Of a stretch of DNA of 21,990 bases, positions 7,563-14,406 are shown piece by piece (the first letter of the stretch is position 1; every line of letters begins with the position of its first letter). The translations under genes and the position numbers were made by a program. Under the pieces are notes generated by a model that did not search any database, was not told the origin of the DNA, and saw only the letters and a list, made by a program, of their open reading frames with translations. Origin of the DNA: a virus; IMG/VR virus record IMGVR_UViG_3300021964_000623, positions 1 to 21,990 of that record; one strand, given 5' to 3'.

Positions 7563-8257
7563 AGCTTCTCCTTGACGAATGTTTCGATCCACATCTTGGT
7601 CATGTCGCTCCTGACAATATCGTCTGTCGTGAACTCGACAATAGGAACTGGCAACATATGCTTCTTGATTAGGTGGACAATCTTACTCAAGCCATCCCCT
7701 TCCTTGAGATCCGACTGTTGCAGGTCTCCATTCAGGATCAGACTTGAGTTCTCGCCCACCCTAGTTACCAACATCTTAAGCTCATGGAAAGAGATATTCT
7801 GAGCTTCATCACAGATGATAAAAGCATTCTTGAAGGAACGACCCCTCATCAATGCTAGTGGTGCTACCTCTATATTGCCACTCTTAAGGCCAGTTTCAAC
7901 CACACCCTTGCCTAAATGCTCTTCTAGAACGTCTAGGACAGGCAATGCCCAAGGTGCTGACTTCTCTTCTAGTGTCCCCGGTAGATAGCCAATGTCCTTA
8001 CCTACGGCTACATGAGGGCGTGTGATGACGATCTTGTCAATGCTCTTCATGTGATACTGGTTAGCTGCAAAGGTAGACACACAGTAGGTCTTACCAGTCC
8101 CCGCAGGACCAAAGACGACAACCTGACTGTAGTTCTTAAGGGCTTGCAGGTAGTCAGCTTGTTTGTCGTTACGGGGGACTAGCTCTATAGCAACCTTCTT
8201 CTCGTCATGCTTGGTAGCTACACGACGGATTCGAGGTTTAGGCTTTTGCTGCACCAT
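7559..8257 (-). CDS. phoH: PhoH-like P-loop ATPase
   Basis: A 232-aa protein from the ATG at 8257. AGGA lies seven bases upstream of this ATG; a TTG at 8287 lies inside the preceding tiny gene and is rejected. The N-terminus is basic (KPKPRIRR). Walker A is GPAGTGKT (residues 50-57), a conserved strand IVITRPHVAVGKDIGYLPG lies at about 77-94, and Walker B is FIICDEAQN with D150/E151. The segment SSLILNGDLQQSDL is the usual PhoH sensor region. PhoH-like proteins are frequent in marine phages. Reported activities are ATPase and possibly RNA helicase-like, and the benefit to phage is unsettled. It is cotranscribed with the DUF3310 gene (ATGA overlap). Confidence 0.92.
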   Translation of the reverse strand: MVQQKPKPRIRRVATKHDEKKVAIELVPRNDKQADYLQALKNYSQVVVFGPAGTGKTYCVSTFAANQYHMKSIDKIVITRPHVAVGKDIGYLPGTLEEKSAPWALPVLDVLEEHLGKGVVETGLKSGNIEVAPLALMRGRSFKNAFIICDEAQNISFHELKMLVTRVGENSSLILNGDLQQSDLKEGDGLSKIVHLIKKHMLPVPIVEFTTDDIVRSDMTKMWIETFVKEKL

Positions 8258-8258
8258 T

Positions 8259-8327
8259 CTATGTCCTATACGACAAAAGAAACACAATTACACAAGATAC
8301 GACAATAGCGAGAATAAACTCTGTCAT
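8259..8327 (-). CDS. 22-aa single-span membrane peptide
   Basis: A tiny ORF read directly in the gap before phoH. It has an ATG start at 8327 in an ATGA overlap with the preceding 50-aa gene, and a TAG stop one base before the phoH ATG. The peptide starts MTEFILAIVVSCVIVFLL and ends SYRT, so it is one hydrophobic helix with an acidic N-terminus and a basic C-terminus. The exact fit between two genes supports a real gene. Length alone cannot exclude chance. A lysis-modulating or membrane-protein-regulating role is only a guess. Confidence 0.5.
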   Translation of the reverse strand: MTEFILAIVVSCVIVFLLSYRT

Positions 8328-8476
8328 CGCCCCTGCCCCCGATATGCCTTATGAGAACGCTTCTTGTTCTTGTTCATGCTGGAGAACTTGATGCTGGAAT
8401 TAGTATTACCCTGAGCAGTCTTCTTCCGCGTCTTCTCCGGCTTCCAAGCCGTAGCACCAATAGAGATCTTAGCCAT
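8324..8476 (-). CDS. Small basic protein of unknown function
   Basis: A 50-aa ORF read from the sequence between the endolysin and phoH genes. It begins MAKISIGATAWKPEKTRKKT and ends AYRGQGR, with about 16 Lys/Arg residues and few hydrophobic ones. The middle has SSMNKNKKRSHK. It starts two bases after the endolysin stop and ends in an ATGA overlap with the 22-aa peptide gene. Short, very basic phage proteins of this look occur next to replication genes. Nucleic-acid or ribosome binding is plausible from charge but not shown. Confidence 0.65.
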   Translation of the reverse strand: MAKISIGATAWKPEKTRKKTAQGNTNSSIKFSSMNKNKKRSHKAYRGQGR

Positions 8477-8478
8477 TC

Positions 8479-8991
8479 TTAAAACTCATCTGTTGTTCGA
8501 GGAAGATTGTTAGGTGTCATCTTAGGAAGTGGCCTTTTATTTTTACTGTAGGTAATAGGCCAAGTGCAACCTAAGAAGCGATCCTTAGAGATACGGACAA
8601 CATTGACACTGTTCCCCTGATTTCCACCTAGCACATAGTAGTCGGTAGCATCCTCACCAACGACAAACCCTACATGACCGCCCTTCCCACGAGCAAACAC
8701 GATGACAGCCCCGTAGCAAGGTTCTGTAGGCTTGCCAAACTTAAGCCAGTTCCTAGCCCAGTAAGGGTTCTTACCTACAGCCCCAGTAAAGGGTTCATCA
8801 GGTAGGCTGTTCTTGATTGCTGTCTCAGTATAGTCACCACACCAAGGAAGTGCTTTAGGATCGCCCAAGGCTTTACCATCACTACGGAGCCAAGCCTTAA
8901 GTTTAGCATTGTCGTTGATCTCATGCAGACCAAAGACCTTCTTCCCCTCTACAATCCAAGGAAGTTCTTTCCTGAATAAGTTACCGAACAT
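8479..8991 (-). CDS. Endolysin-like peptidase/amidase, TIGR02594 type
   Basis: A 170-aa protein with a Cys/His hydrolase layout of the NlpC/P60-CHAP superfamily. LPWCGDYTETAI holds the probable nucleophile Cys51, GKGGHVGFVVGE holds His106, and VLGGNQGNSVNVV lies at about residues 120-132. The segment GKNPYWARNWLKFG between them is typical of the TIGR02594 group. There is no signal peptide or membrane span, so it would need the holin to reach peptidoglycan. It lies on the - strand in the early-type block, away from the holin and spanins on the + strand. An AGGG lies about eight bases before the ATG at 8991. An alternative is a tail-associated cell-wall hydrolase. Confidence 0.8.
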   Translation of the reverse strand: MFGNLFRKELPWIVEGKKVFGLHEINDNAKLKAWLRSDGKALGDPKALPWCGDYTETAIKNSLPDEPFTGAVGKNPYWARNWLKFGKPTEPCYGAVIVFARGKGGHVGFVVGEDATDYYVLGGNQGNSVNVVRISKDRFLGCTWPITYSKNKRPLPKMTPNNLPRTTDEF

Positions 8992-9015
8992 ATTGCACCC
9001 TTATTGAATAAGATA

Positions 9016-9052
9016 AATCTGCGGAGAATACATAGGATAATCTCCGCAGATT
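9016..9052 (-). repeat. Perfect 12-bp inverted repeat between nrdJ and the endolysin gene
   Basis: AATCTGCGGAGA (9016-9027) and TCTCCGCAGATT (9041-9052) are exact reverse complements separated by 13 bases. The element fills most of the 67-base gap after the nrdJ stop. There is no T run on the - strand side (TATCTTATT follows), so as a terminator it is weak. It may be an attenuating or RNA-stabilising hairpin, or a protein-binding palindrome. Confidence 0.75.
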
Positions 9053-9058
9053 ACTGTT

Positions 9059-10963
9059 TTAGGTAAGATCTACAATCTCACAGACATCGCCACTACAGGC
9101 AAACGTCTGACTGGACTTAGTGCCATCCTCAGTCTCATACTCTGACAACTTAGCCCAGTTAATCTTAGTGGGCATCTTTTCCAGAAGGGCTTCATACTCC
9201 CCCTTCGTGATATCCTGATAAGGTGCCTGTTGGTAAGTGTGATCCGAGTGTGGCAAGAACGACACACCAGACATCTCGTCAAAGTATTTGTAGACAAAGG
9301 CACCGACCTCCATCCACTCTTCCTCTCGGACCGACACAGTGACAGAGGGTTTATGCTCACACCAGTAGCGTTGGTATGTAAGCCATGTCTCAAGCTGTTC
9401 AATAGCTGTCATGTCGTTACGGGTTACAGCCCCATCAGGTGACTTAACAGGGAAACTGAACACTGTCGTCGTCTCAGGCTTCATAACACAGGCTTCAGCA
9501 GGAACACCCATGTCTTTCATAAACTGTGTCAGTGGATCTTTGTTATCTCCTCGAACAGTGCGAATATAGTAAGGGCTGTGCCGTGCATGGATACCAGAAG
9601 CAGAATCGACCAACTGAGAGACGGTACCGGAAGGCTTAACACAAGTGATCGCAGCAGACCGAGGAATGCCAAGGCGGTCAGCCCACTCAGCATTAGTATC
9701 AACAGCGACATTGCGAAGATGCTCAAGGGTAGCCTCCAGTCCGTTGTTCTTGCTGGTCATCAGCGGGTTGTCCATAATGCCAGTCAGAGACACACCAAGC
9801 AGACGTTCCTCTTCCGTGTTGTCCTTCCACTTCTTCCGTAGGTAGGGGAAGTTAGTGTAAGTAGATTGGATCGTTCCCAAGATGGTAGCCAGCTTTACCT
9901 TATGCGACAGCGTCTCAATAGTGTCAGTAGCACGAACCACAACCTCAGTCAAGTTGCAGAACTGGTACGGACGCAAGATAATCTCTGAGCAAGGGTTGGT
10001 GCCAAATTCCCACTCGGGGTTACGACGACCATTCTTAGCTGCCTGCTTCTGACTTGCCTGACGGTTGAAGATGCCCCGTTCACCTGACTTACTCTCGACA
10101 AGAGCAGTCCACTCACGCAGGAACGTCTCCATGTCGGGCTTCTCAGTGTAGCTGGTCGAGTTGTTAGCCAAGGCCCGTTGAGCATTGTTCTCCCACCACT
10201 GACCACTCTTAGCGTGACGCATACGGTCATCCGAGAGGTTAGACAGAGAGATCATAGCTGACCGACGAACACCCCCGACAACGACAACCTCGCCAATCTT
10301 GCACATGATGTCGTGGCATTCGATGGACGACAACTTACGACCAGCAGCAGCCTTGAACTTGGCAATAGTAAAGTTAAACAACTCTACCAGAGGCGCTGGG
10401 CCTGATGCACGACCACCAAAGGTCTTGAGTTTAGCACCAGCAGGGCGAACCTTAGATACGTCCCACTTAGGCACTTCACCAGCCCACAGGAGGGCCAAGA
10501 GCTTGCGGTATGCCTTAGCCCAACCTTCCTTGCTGTCAGCCACTACAATGGTGTCCTCAGAGACAAACAGACGCTCAGGCACTTCAGGTAGCTTGTTGAC
10601 ATACTGGCGCTCTACAGAGAAGCCTACGCCCGTGCCACACAACAGGATGAACATAGCCTCATCGAAGGCTTTAGGGTCGTCTACAGGCAGGTAGCTACAG
10701 TTGTAGGCACAGGTGTTGTCACGCTCCAAGGCAGGACCAGAGGTCATCATAGCCCGCATAGAAGGCATTACGTCGAGATTAAGGATAGCCCCTTCAATTT
10801 CATCCACTACAATGTCGTCACGGGTCACATTAACGACAACATTGCTGATATAGCGGGAGACTGTCTCTCCCCAGTTCTCACGGCGGTTCTCTTCAGGTAG
10901 CCAGCGAGAGTAACGGCTGGTGTGGATGAAGGCTTGGTAGTCAGTAGGTAGATAGTTGTTCAT
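9059..10963 (-). CDS. nrdJ: Adenosylcobalamin-dependent (class II, monomeric) ribonucleotide reductase
   Basis: A 634-aa enzyme making deoxyribonucleotides from ribonucleotides with a B12-derived radical. Key features are NTCAYNCSYLP (Cys85/Cys89, one being the first redox cysteine), CGTGVGFSVE, VGGVRRSAMISLSNL, and FGTNPCSEI with Cys325 as the radical cysteine. FCNLTEV carries Cys336, exactly 11 residues later, as in the Lactobacillus enzyme. ITCVKPSGTVSQLVDSASG follows, and the C-terminal CSGDVC (Cys623/Cys628) is the shuttle pair. It is about 100 residues shorter than the Lactobacillus enzyme. No separate small subunit or NrdR site is seen. AAGAGGA lies just upstream of the ATG. With ThyX and the MazG-like protein it supplies dNTPs for phage DNA. 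It requires host B12. Confidence 0.93.
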   Translation of the reverse strand: MNNYLPTDYQAFIHTSRYSRWLPEENRRENWGETVSRYISNVVVNVTRDDIVVDEIEGAILNLDVMPSMRAMMTSGPALERDNTCAYNCSYLPVDDPKAFDEAMFILLCGTGVGFSVERQYVNKLPEVPERLFVSEDTIVVADSKEGWAKAYRKLLALLWAGEVPKWDVSKVRPAGAKLKTFGGRASGPAPLVELFNFTIAKFKAAAGRKLSSIECHDIMCKIGEVVVVGGVRRSAMISLSNLSDDRMRHAKSGQWWENNAQRALANNSTSYTEKPDMETFLREWTALVESKSGERGIFNRQASQKQAAKNGRRNPEWEFGTNPCSEIILRPYQFCNLTEVVVRATDTIETLSHKVKLATILGTIQSTYTNFPYLRKKWKDNTEEERLLGVSLTGIMDNPLMTSKNNGLEATLEHLRNVAVDTNAEWADRLGIPRSAAITCVKPSGTVSQLVDSASGIHARHSPYYIRTVRGDNKDPLTQFMKDMGVPAEACVMKPETTTVFSFPVKSPDGAVTRNDMTAIEQLETWLTYQRYWCEHKPSVTVSVREEEWMEVGAFVYKYFDEMSGVSFLPHSDHTYQQAPYQDITKGEYEALLEKMPTKINWAKLSEYETEDGTKSSQTFACSGDVCEIVDLT

Positions 10964-10986
10964 CAGATCCTCTTATTGTTCTGCGC

Positions 10987-11415
10987 TTATACAAGGTCGT
11001 TTAGATTTACTTTCGGGTAGTCTGGGTTCTTTAAGATCTTACCATCAGCCCGTCGCTGAATAGATCCATCAGGCTGAATACAACGCCCAAGATTATTTAC
11101 ATGCACTCGACGAACTGCTTCATCCAAGTCCCAACCCTTAGCGTTAGCGAAACCATAGACTACATAGACTAGGTCAGCCAATTCCTTGAGTTGCTCAGGG
11201 CCAGTATCACGCTGGTACTCAGAACGCCACTCGTCAGCTTCCTCAGCAATCAGTGCAGCATAGAGATAGGCTTCGGGTTTCTGCTGTGTCCTCTTGGCAA
11301 ATTCTTTGACCATGCTCATAGGTGTCATGTTAAGAACACGAGTGCGGGTCTTATAGTCAGATCCCCAGTAGCCATACAGGGTCTCGAAGGCTTCGATATC
11401 GTCGCTAGAAATCAT
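10987..11415 (-). CDS. MazG-like nucleotide pyrophosphohydrolase
   Basis: A 142-aa all-helical protein. The metal-binding motif is visible as EEADE (E58, E59, E62) followed by KELADLVYVVYG (E78, D81), the EExxE...ExxD pattern of the MazG/PRA-PH superfamily. The next helix has WDLDEAVRRVHVNNLGR, and the end DGKILKNPDYPKVNLNDL is common in phage members. These enzymes hydrolyse nucleoside triphosphates (or, in some phages, other nucleotides such as ppGpp or dNTPs) to monophosphates. Directly upstream of nrdJ in the same operon, it fits a nucleotide-pool role. The start overlaps the methyltransferase stop (TAATG). Confidence 0.85.
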   Translation of the reverse strand: MISSDDIEAFETLYGYWGSDYKTRTRVLNMTPMSMVKEFAKRTQQKPEAYLYAALIAEEADEWRSEYQRDTGPEQLKELADLVYVVYGFANAKGWDLDEAVRRVHVNNLGRCIQPDGSIQRRADGKILKNPDYPKVNLNDLV

Positions 11416-11954
11416 TAGATCATCCTTCCGTGGAAGTGTGTTTCAAAGCCACCACGGGCATCAAAGAGATACCAGCAGCAGTTGTCCTTACCAGTGCCTT
11501 TACTATCTTCAATCCACTTGACACGACCAACAGACACAACCTTACGGCAGTAAGTCATATACATAGCGGATTGCTTAGTGTGCATCCAGTCAGCATCAAA
11601 TAGTAGCCATGTGGGGCAGATGTCAAGCCAATGCTCTATGAAGGGGTGAAGAAAGTTTCTGTCCCACGGAGGATTGGTGATACATAGATCAACGACACCA
11701 TAGCCACCTAAGTCTAGCTGTAGGGCATCACATGTCTTAACACGAGGGTCTTGAGGTTCTATGTCGCCCATGTAGAGGCATTCCCCAGCACCCCCGGTCA
11801 GCTTAGTAATATGATCGACCAACCTACCGTCCCCAGCACAGGGTTCTACATAATCAAAACTATACGGCAGGTGGTCGATCAGAGGCTCCACAGCTTCGAT
11901 AGGTGTCGGGTAGTAATCTCTAGGCACCCTATCAAAGTTGGACCTCTTACCCAT
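11415..11954 (-). CDS. SAM-dependent methyltransferase with NPPW motif (DNA N6-adenine type)
   Basis: A 179-aa protein. YYPTPIEAVEPLIDHLP at the N-terminus is typical of phage-encoded adenine methyltransferases. VEPCAGDGRLVDH (EPCAGDG at 37-43) is the SAM-binding loop, and CITNPPWDRN (NPPW at 94-97) is the catalytic motif IV of N6-adenine or related amino-methyltransferases. The C-terminal part has WLLFDADWMHT and NCCWYLFD. No recognition domain or restriction partner is adjacent, so it is an orphan enzyme. It may modify phage DNA against restriction, but an RNA or protein target is not excluded. The start overlaps the 3' end of the preceding small gene by eight bases. Confidence 0.8.
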   Translation of the reverse strand: MGKRSNFDRVPRDYYPTPIEAVEPLIDHLPYSFDYVEPCAGDGRLVDHITKLTGGAGECLYMGDIEPQDPRVKTCDALQLDLGGYGVVDLCITNPPWDRNFLHPFIEHWLDICPTWLLFDADWMHTKQSAMYMTYCRKVVSVGRVKWIEDSKGTGKDNCCWYLFDARGGFETHFHGRMI

Positions 11955-12141
11955 TTACACGCACCCACAAACAAACATCAGACACCTTAAGTGGGTAGCC
12001 CAGAACCTCCGATTGTTCTTTCATGGCATCAGACATTTCTTTTGTGCTGGGCTTATGTGGAAAAGACTTAAAGACAACATTCTCAAGCCCACCCGGAATG
12101 TCGTAGGCAAGTATGTATTTTAGATTACCCATCTTAACCAT
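11947..12141 (-). CDS. Hypothetical small protein
   Basis: A 64-aa protein from the ATG at 12141, preceded by GAAGAAG. An internal ATG at 12132 is an alternative that would avoid overlap with the metallophosphoesterase stop. Visible sequence includes LKYILAYDIPGGLENVVFKS, HKPSTKEMSDAMKEQ and VCLWVRVNG. It appears to be a small alpha/beta domain with no signal peptide or membrane span. I recognise no family. It is coupled to both neighbours by short overlaps. Confidence 0.6.
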   Translation of the reverse strand: MVKMGNLKYILAYDIPGGLENVVFKSFPHKPSTKEMSDAMKEQSEVLGYPLKVSDVCLWVRVNG

Positions 12142-12910
12142 ACTGCTTCTTCAACCTCTCCATAGAGATAAACTCAGGCTCGTAGACACCGTTCTCAAGC
12201 TCACGCTTGACTACCACCCCATGCCACCACTCGTTGTTGGCTTGTCCTGCCCAGCCTTCTTCTGCCCCTTTGTAGCAGCCGACCACCATCCCAATGATCG
12301 GGTTAGGATATGCAGAGTCTTTAAAGTAGACAGAACGCTTATGACTGTGACCACAAGTAGAGCTATGGTTGCGGTTCTGGAGAACGGCATAAGCATGGTG
12401 TAGACCAGAAGTAGCTGTACCATAGTTACCAGAACTAAAGTAATGAGCGTATGATACCCCACAGTAATCAGCGATGGCGGGGGCGCTATTCCTGTATTCA
12501 TGGTATTCGTCGAACCAGACTTTTGTTTGAAGATGGCTGAAGGATACCCCGTACTTTTGTCCCTCCAATCTTGGGTCATGGGCGATAGCTTTCTTGATCC
12601 TGTTTTCATGGTTACCCTCAAAGCCTACCCAGAAGGGGCGCTTACGCTTGTGATACTTGAAGGGATGACGCAGACGCTCCTGAGCATCATTGTAGGTATT
12701 GATGTCTCCCTCGTAGCTCTGAGCGACAATAGACTGTGGGTAACGAGTGTCGTATGTGTTAAGCGACCGCATGTCAGCGCCATCACCCAAGTCAATCACC
12801 ATGTCAGGCTTTAGGTCATAGATAAAGCGACCCAACCAATCAAACCGCTCATTACTTACGCCGGGGTCACTGTGGGCGCAGGAGAACACTACTGTTGTCT
12901 TTTTAGTCAC
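12134..12910 (-). CDS. Calcineurin-like metallophosphoesterase with altered first motif
   Basis: A 258-aa protein. The GTG start at 12910 is chosen because GGAG lies seven bases before it; an in-frame TTG at 12916 is too close to that site. The fold motifs are in order: FSCAHSDPG (10-13 in place of the usual D-x-H), VIDLGDGADM (G42-D43), FEGNHENR (GNHE 99-102), VSYAHYF (His156), and CGHSHKRS (GHSH 187-190). Four of five metal-ligand motifs are intact, but the Asp of the first is Cys11. The middle has a basic stretch KYHKRKRPFW. Such enzymes hydrolyse phosphomono- or diesters, and the substrate is unknown. It sits in a cluster with nuclease and nucleotide genes, so a nucleic-acid end or nucleotide substrate is plausible. 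Confidence 0.85.
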   Translation of the reverse strand: MTKKTTVVFSCAHSDPGVSNERFDWLGRFIYDLKPDMVIDLGDGADMRSLNTYDTRYPQSIVAQSYEGDINTYNDAQERLRHPFKYHKRKRPFWVGFEGNHENRIKKAIAHDPRLEGQKYGVSFSHLQTKVWFDEYHEYRNSAPAIADYCGVSYAHYFSSGNYGTATSGLHHAYAVLQNRNHSSTCGHSHKRSVYFKDSAYPNPIIGMVVGCYKGAEEGWAGQANNEWWHGVVVKRELENGVYEPEFISMERLKKQYG

Positions 12911-13115
12911 TATCAATCTCCAGTGGCTCTATGTTGCTGTCGAAGTAGTATTTAACAGCTAAGGCTTCGTCTAGGGTCTGATACCAGAAGTTAGCTAAAC
13001 CAACGGCACCACCCTCTTCGATCTTACATACCAACATCCACTCGTAACCTTCGTCGATCCCCATATACTCAATGTCGTCTTCGGGAAAATCTTCTATGTT
13101 GTAGGGTCCATCCAT
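12903..13115 (-). CDS. Hypothetical acidic protein
   Basis: A 70-aa protein if started at the ATG at 13115, with GGGG four bases upstream. The frame is open to 13265 with possible starts at 13256 and 13250 (GAGGAG ten bases before 13256). That extension is Lys/Thr-rich, unstructured-looking, and overlaps the better-looking 65-aa gene, so the short form is preferred. The core has IEDFPEDDIEYMGIDEGYEW, then MLVCKIEEGGAVGLANFWYQ, then TLDEALAVKYYFD. It looks like a small alpha/beta domain, strongly acidic. No family is recognised. Its end overlaps the metallophosphoesterase start. Confidence 0.55.
   Translation of the reverse strand: MDGPYNIEDFPEDDIEYMGIDEGYEWMLVCKIEEGGAVGLANFWYQTLDEALAVKYYFDSNIEPLEIDSD
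12918..12921 (-). promoter_or_regulatory. Ribosome binding site deciding a GTG start
   Basis: GGAG on the - strand, seven bases before the GTG at 12910. It is why the metallophosphoesterase is started at GTG and not at the TTG six bases earlier. Confidence 0.7.
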
Positions 13116-13134
13116 GACACCCCAGATCAGGGTC

Positions 13135-13332
13135 TTAGGGGTCTTTGGCGTCTGACTTACCTTGCCAGTATCCTTCTTCCCAGAGTTGTCGTCCTGCTTC
13201 TTGAGCTTCCCTTTTACATTGTGCAATAGTCGCCCAAATACGGCCAGCATTTTCATGTTCGTCAATCTCCTCTGGGGTATATGGCGTAGATTTAGAAGCT
13301 ACTTTTTCATTTACCTTGTTCAGCAGTTTCAC
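13135..13332 (-). CDS. Hypothetical small protein with GTG start
   Basis: A 65-aa protein started at the GTG at 13332, because GAGGAG lies seven bases before it. It overlaps the endonuclease I gene end by 26 bases. The sequence includes KSTPYTPEEIDEHENAGRIW, CKREAQEAGRQLWEEGYWQG and a terminal KSDAKDP. It is predicted mostly helical and charged, with three Trp near the C-terminal half. No known family is evident. It is placed between the T7-like recombination genes and the metallophosphoesterase. Confidence 0.6.
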   Translation of the reverse strand: MKLLNKVNEKVASKSTPYTPEEIDEHENAGRIWATIAQCKREAQEAGRQLWEEGYWQGKSDAKDP

Positions 13333-13708
13333 TTAACCACTCCTCTGGGATCGTCTTGTCAGCATACAAGAACCCGTGCTTCTGACACCAATCCGCATAT
13401 GTTGACTTGGCCCCCTTGTGTAACTTAGCCTTAGAGTTACTGAAGACAAACCTGATGTCAAGGTCAGGGTGTTGCTGTTGCACTAGCAGGTGTTTCTTTC
13501 TGTCAGTAGCGACAAACCTGCCCTTGGTCTCGACAATAATGCCATTAGGGAGTCTAAAGTCTGGGGTGTACTTCCGTGTCTCATTAACCTGATACTCAAT
13601 CTTGAAGGTCTCATACTCGAAGCCAACCCCAGCTTCGTTCAGTTGGGCAGATACTTTTGACTCAAGGCCAGATCGGTAGCCATACTTTATACCTTGGGGG
13701 GTTCCCAT
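13307..13708 (-). CDS. T7-like endonuclease I (Holliday junction resolvase)
   Basis: A 133-aa protein from the ATG at 13708 (AAGGG just upstream). The upstream in-frame GTG at 13735 has no binding site. It closely follows T7 gp3: YRSGLESKVSAQL with Glu16, FEYETFKIEYQV, YTPDFRLPNGIIVETKG with Asp50, Glu60 and Lys62, then RKKHLLVQQQHPDLDIRFVF and YADKTIPEEWL. These are the catalytic E, D, E-x-K residues of the PD-(D/E)XK fold of T7 endonuclease I. The enzyme cuts branched DNA, resolves junctions before packaging and, in T7, helps degrade host DNA. It starts inside the end of the exonuclease gene. Confidence 0.93.
   Translation of the reverse strand: MGTPQGIKYGYRSGLESKVSAQLNEAGVGFEYETFKIEYQVNETRKYTPDFRLPNGIIVETKGRFVATDRKKHLLVQQQHPDLDIRFVFSNSKAKLHKGAKSTYADWCQKHGFLYADKTIPEEWLSETAEQGK
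13340..13345 (-). promoter_or_regulatory. Strong ribosome binding site for a GTG-started gene
   Basis: GAGGAG on the - strand, seven bases before the GTG at 13332. It lies inside the end of the endonuclease I gene and supports the overlap of the two genes. Confidence 0.65.
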
Positions 13709-14385
13709 ATCTCGCCCTTCTCTCGCCTTAGCCACAACAAACGAGCATTCTCTACTACACGTTCTTTGTCGCCATCATAAGCCTTCAGGACTGTCTCCCA
13801 TAGGCTCTTTTCACTCTTACAGTCTTGCAGCATCTTCTCAGCCTTGATTGGACCAACACGATAGAGACCCATGATATTGTCGGCTCTATCCCCAGTCAGG
13901 ATTTGTTTATAGAAGAAGCGCAATCCCTCGAACTCAGTAACTGTAGTCCACACACCAGTAGCAAAGTTAAAATGCTTGCAAGGGATCTGAAGCATGTCTT
14001 TGTCGATAGACGCAACGACAGTATCATGGCCGTAGTATGTAGCCGCAATAGCGATAAGATCGTCAGCTTCTTCACCCTCACTTACAGTAGCACCCCATTT
14101 ACTTACTAGTCGCCCTCTAGTCACAGATAGGTGGATAGGCTTTTCTACCCCACTCCTGTTTCCTTTGTAGGGGGCTGACTTTGCAATGTCGAACCTAAAG
14201 TTACCTGACCCAGTTAAGTAGACTTCATAGTCATCTGGAACAGGGAACATCAGTGTTTCCCCCAAGATGTAGTCCATAAGATCGTCAACCTTACTTTCTG
14301 CATCTTGAGGGAACATGTCCTGAGTTGAGAAGGCTGCTCTATACGCTACAATGTCACCGTCTACTAGCACCTTCCCTTGCATCAT
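13687..14385 (-). CDS. 5'-3' exonuclease (T7 gp6 / FLAP-like)
   Basis: A 232-aa nuclease with two consecutive ATG codons. The first (14385) has GGAG seven bases upstream. Features in order are VLVDGDIVAYRAA (Asp9, Asp11), FRFDIAKSAPYKGNR (Tyr73, Lys74, Arg77), SEGEEADDLIAI (Glu106, Asp108, Asp109), VASIDKDMLQIP (Asp128, Asp130), and QILTGDRADNIMGLYRVGPI (Asp166, Asp169) with the helix-hairpin-helix-like region after it. This is the metal-binding set of the phage 5'-exonuclease family. It would remove RNA primers, process recombination intermediates and degrade DNA from 5' ends. It is located between the ssDNA-binding protein and endonuclease I, as expected for a T7-type module. Confidence 0.9.
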   Translation of the reverse strand: MMQGKVLVDGDIVAYRAAFSTQDMFPQDAESKVDDLMDYILGETLMFPVPDDYEVYLTGSGNFRFDIAKSAPYKGNRSGVEKPIHLSVTRGRLVSKWGATVSEGEEADDLIAIAATYYGHDTVVASIDKDMLQIPCKHFNFATGVWTTVTEFEGLRFFYKQILTGDRADNIMGLYRVGPIKAEKMLQDCKSEKSLWETVLKAYDGDKERVVENARLLWLRREKGEIWEPPKV

Positions 14386-14406
14386 CTCGTCACTCCGTTC
14401 CTTAAC

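Noticed and set aside
12500-12814. A 104-codon + strand frame opposite the metallophosphoesterase
   Set aside because: The - strand frame has GD, GNHE and GHSH motifs in order. No other + strand gene occurs right of 7.1 kb.
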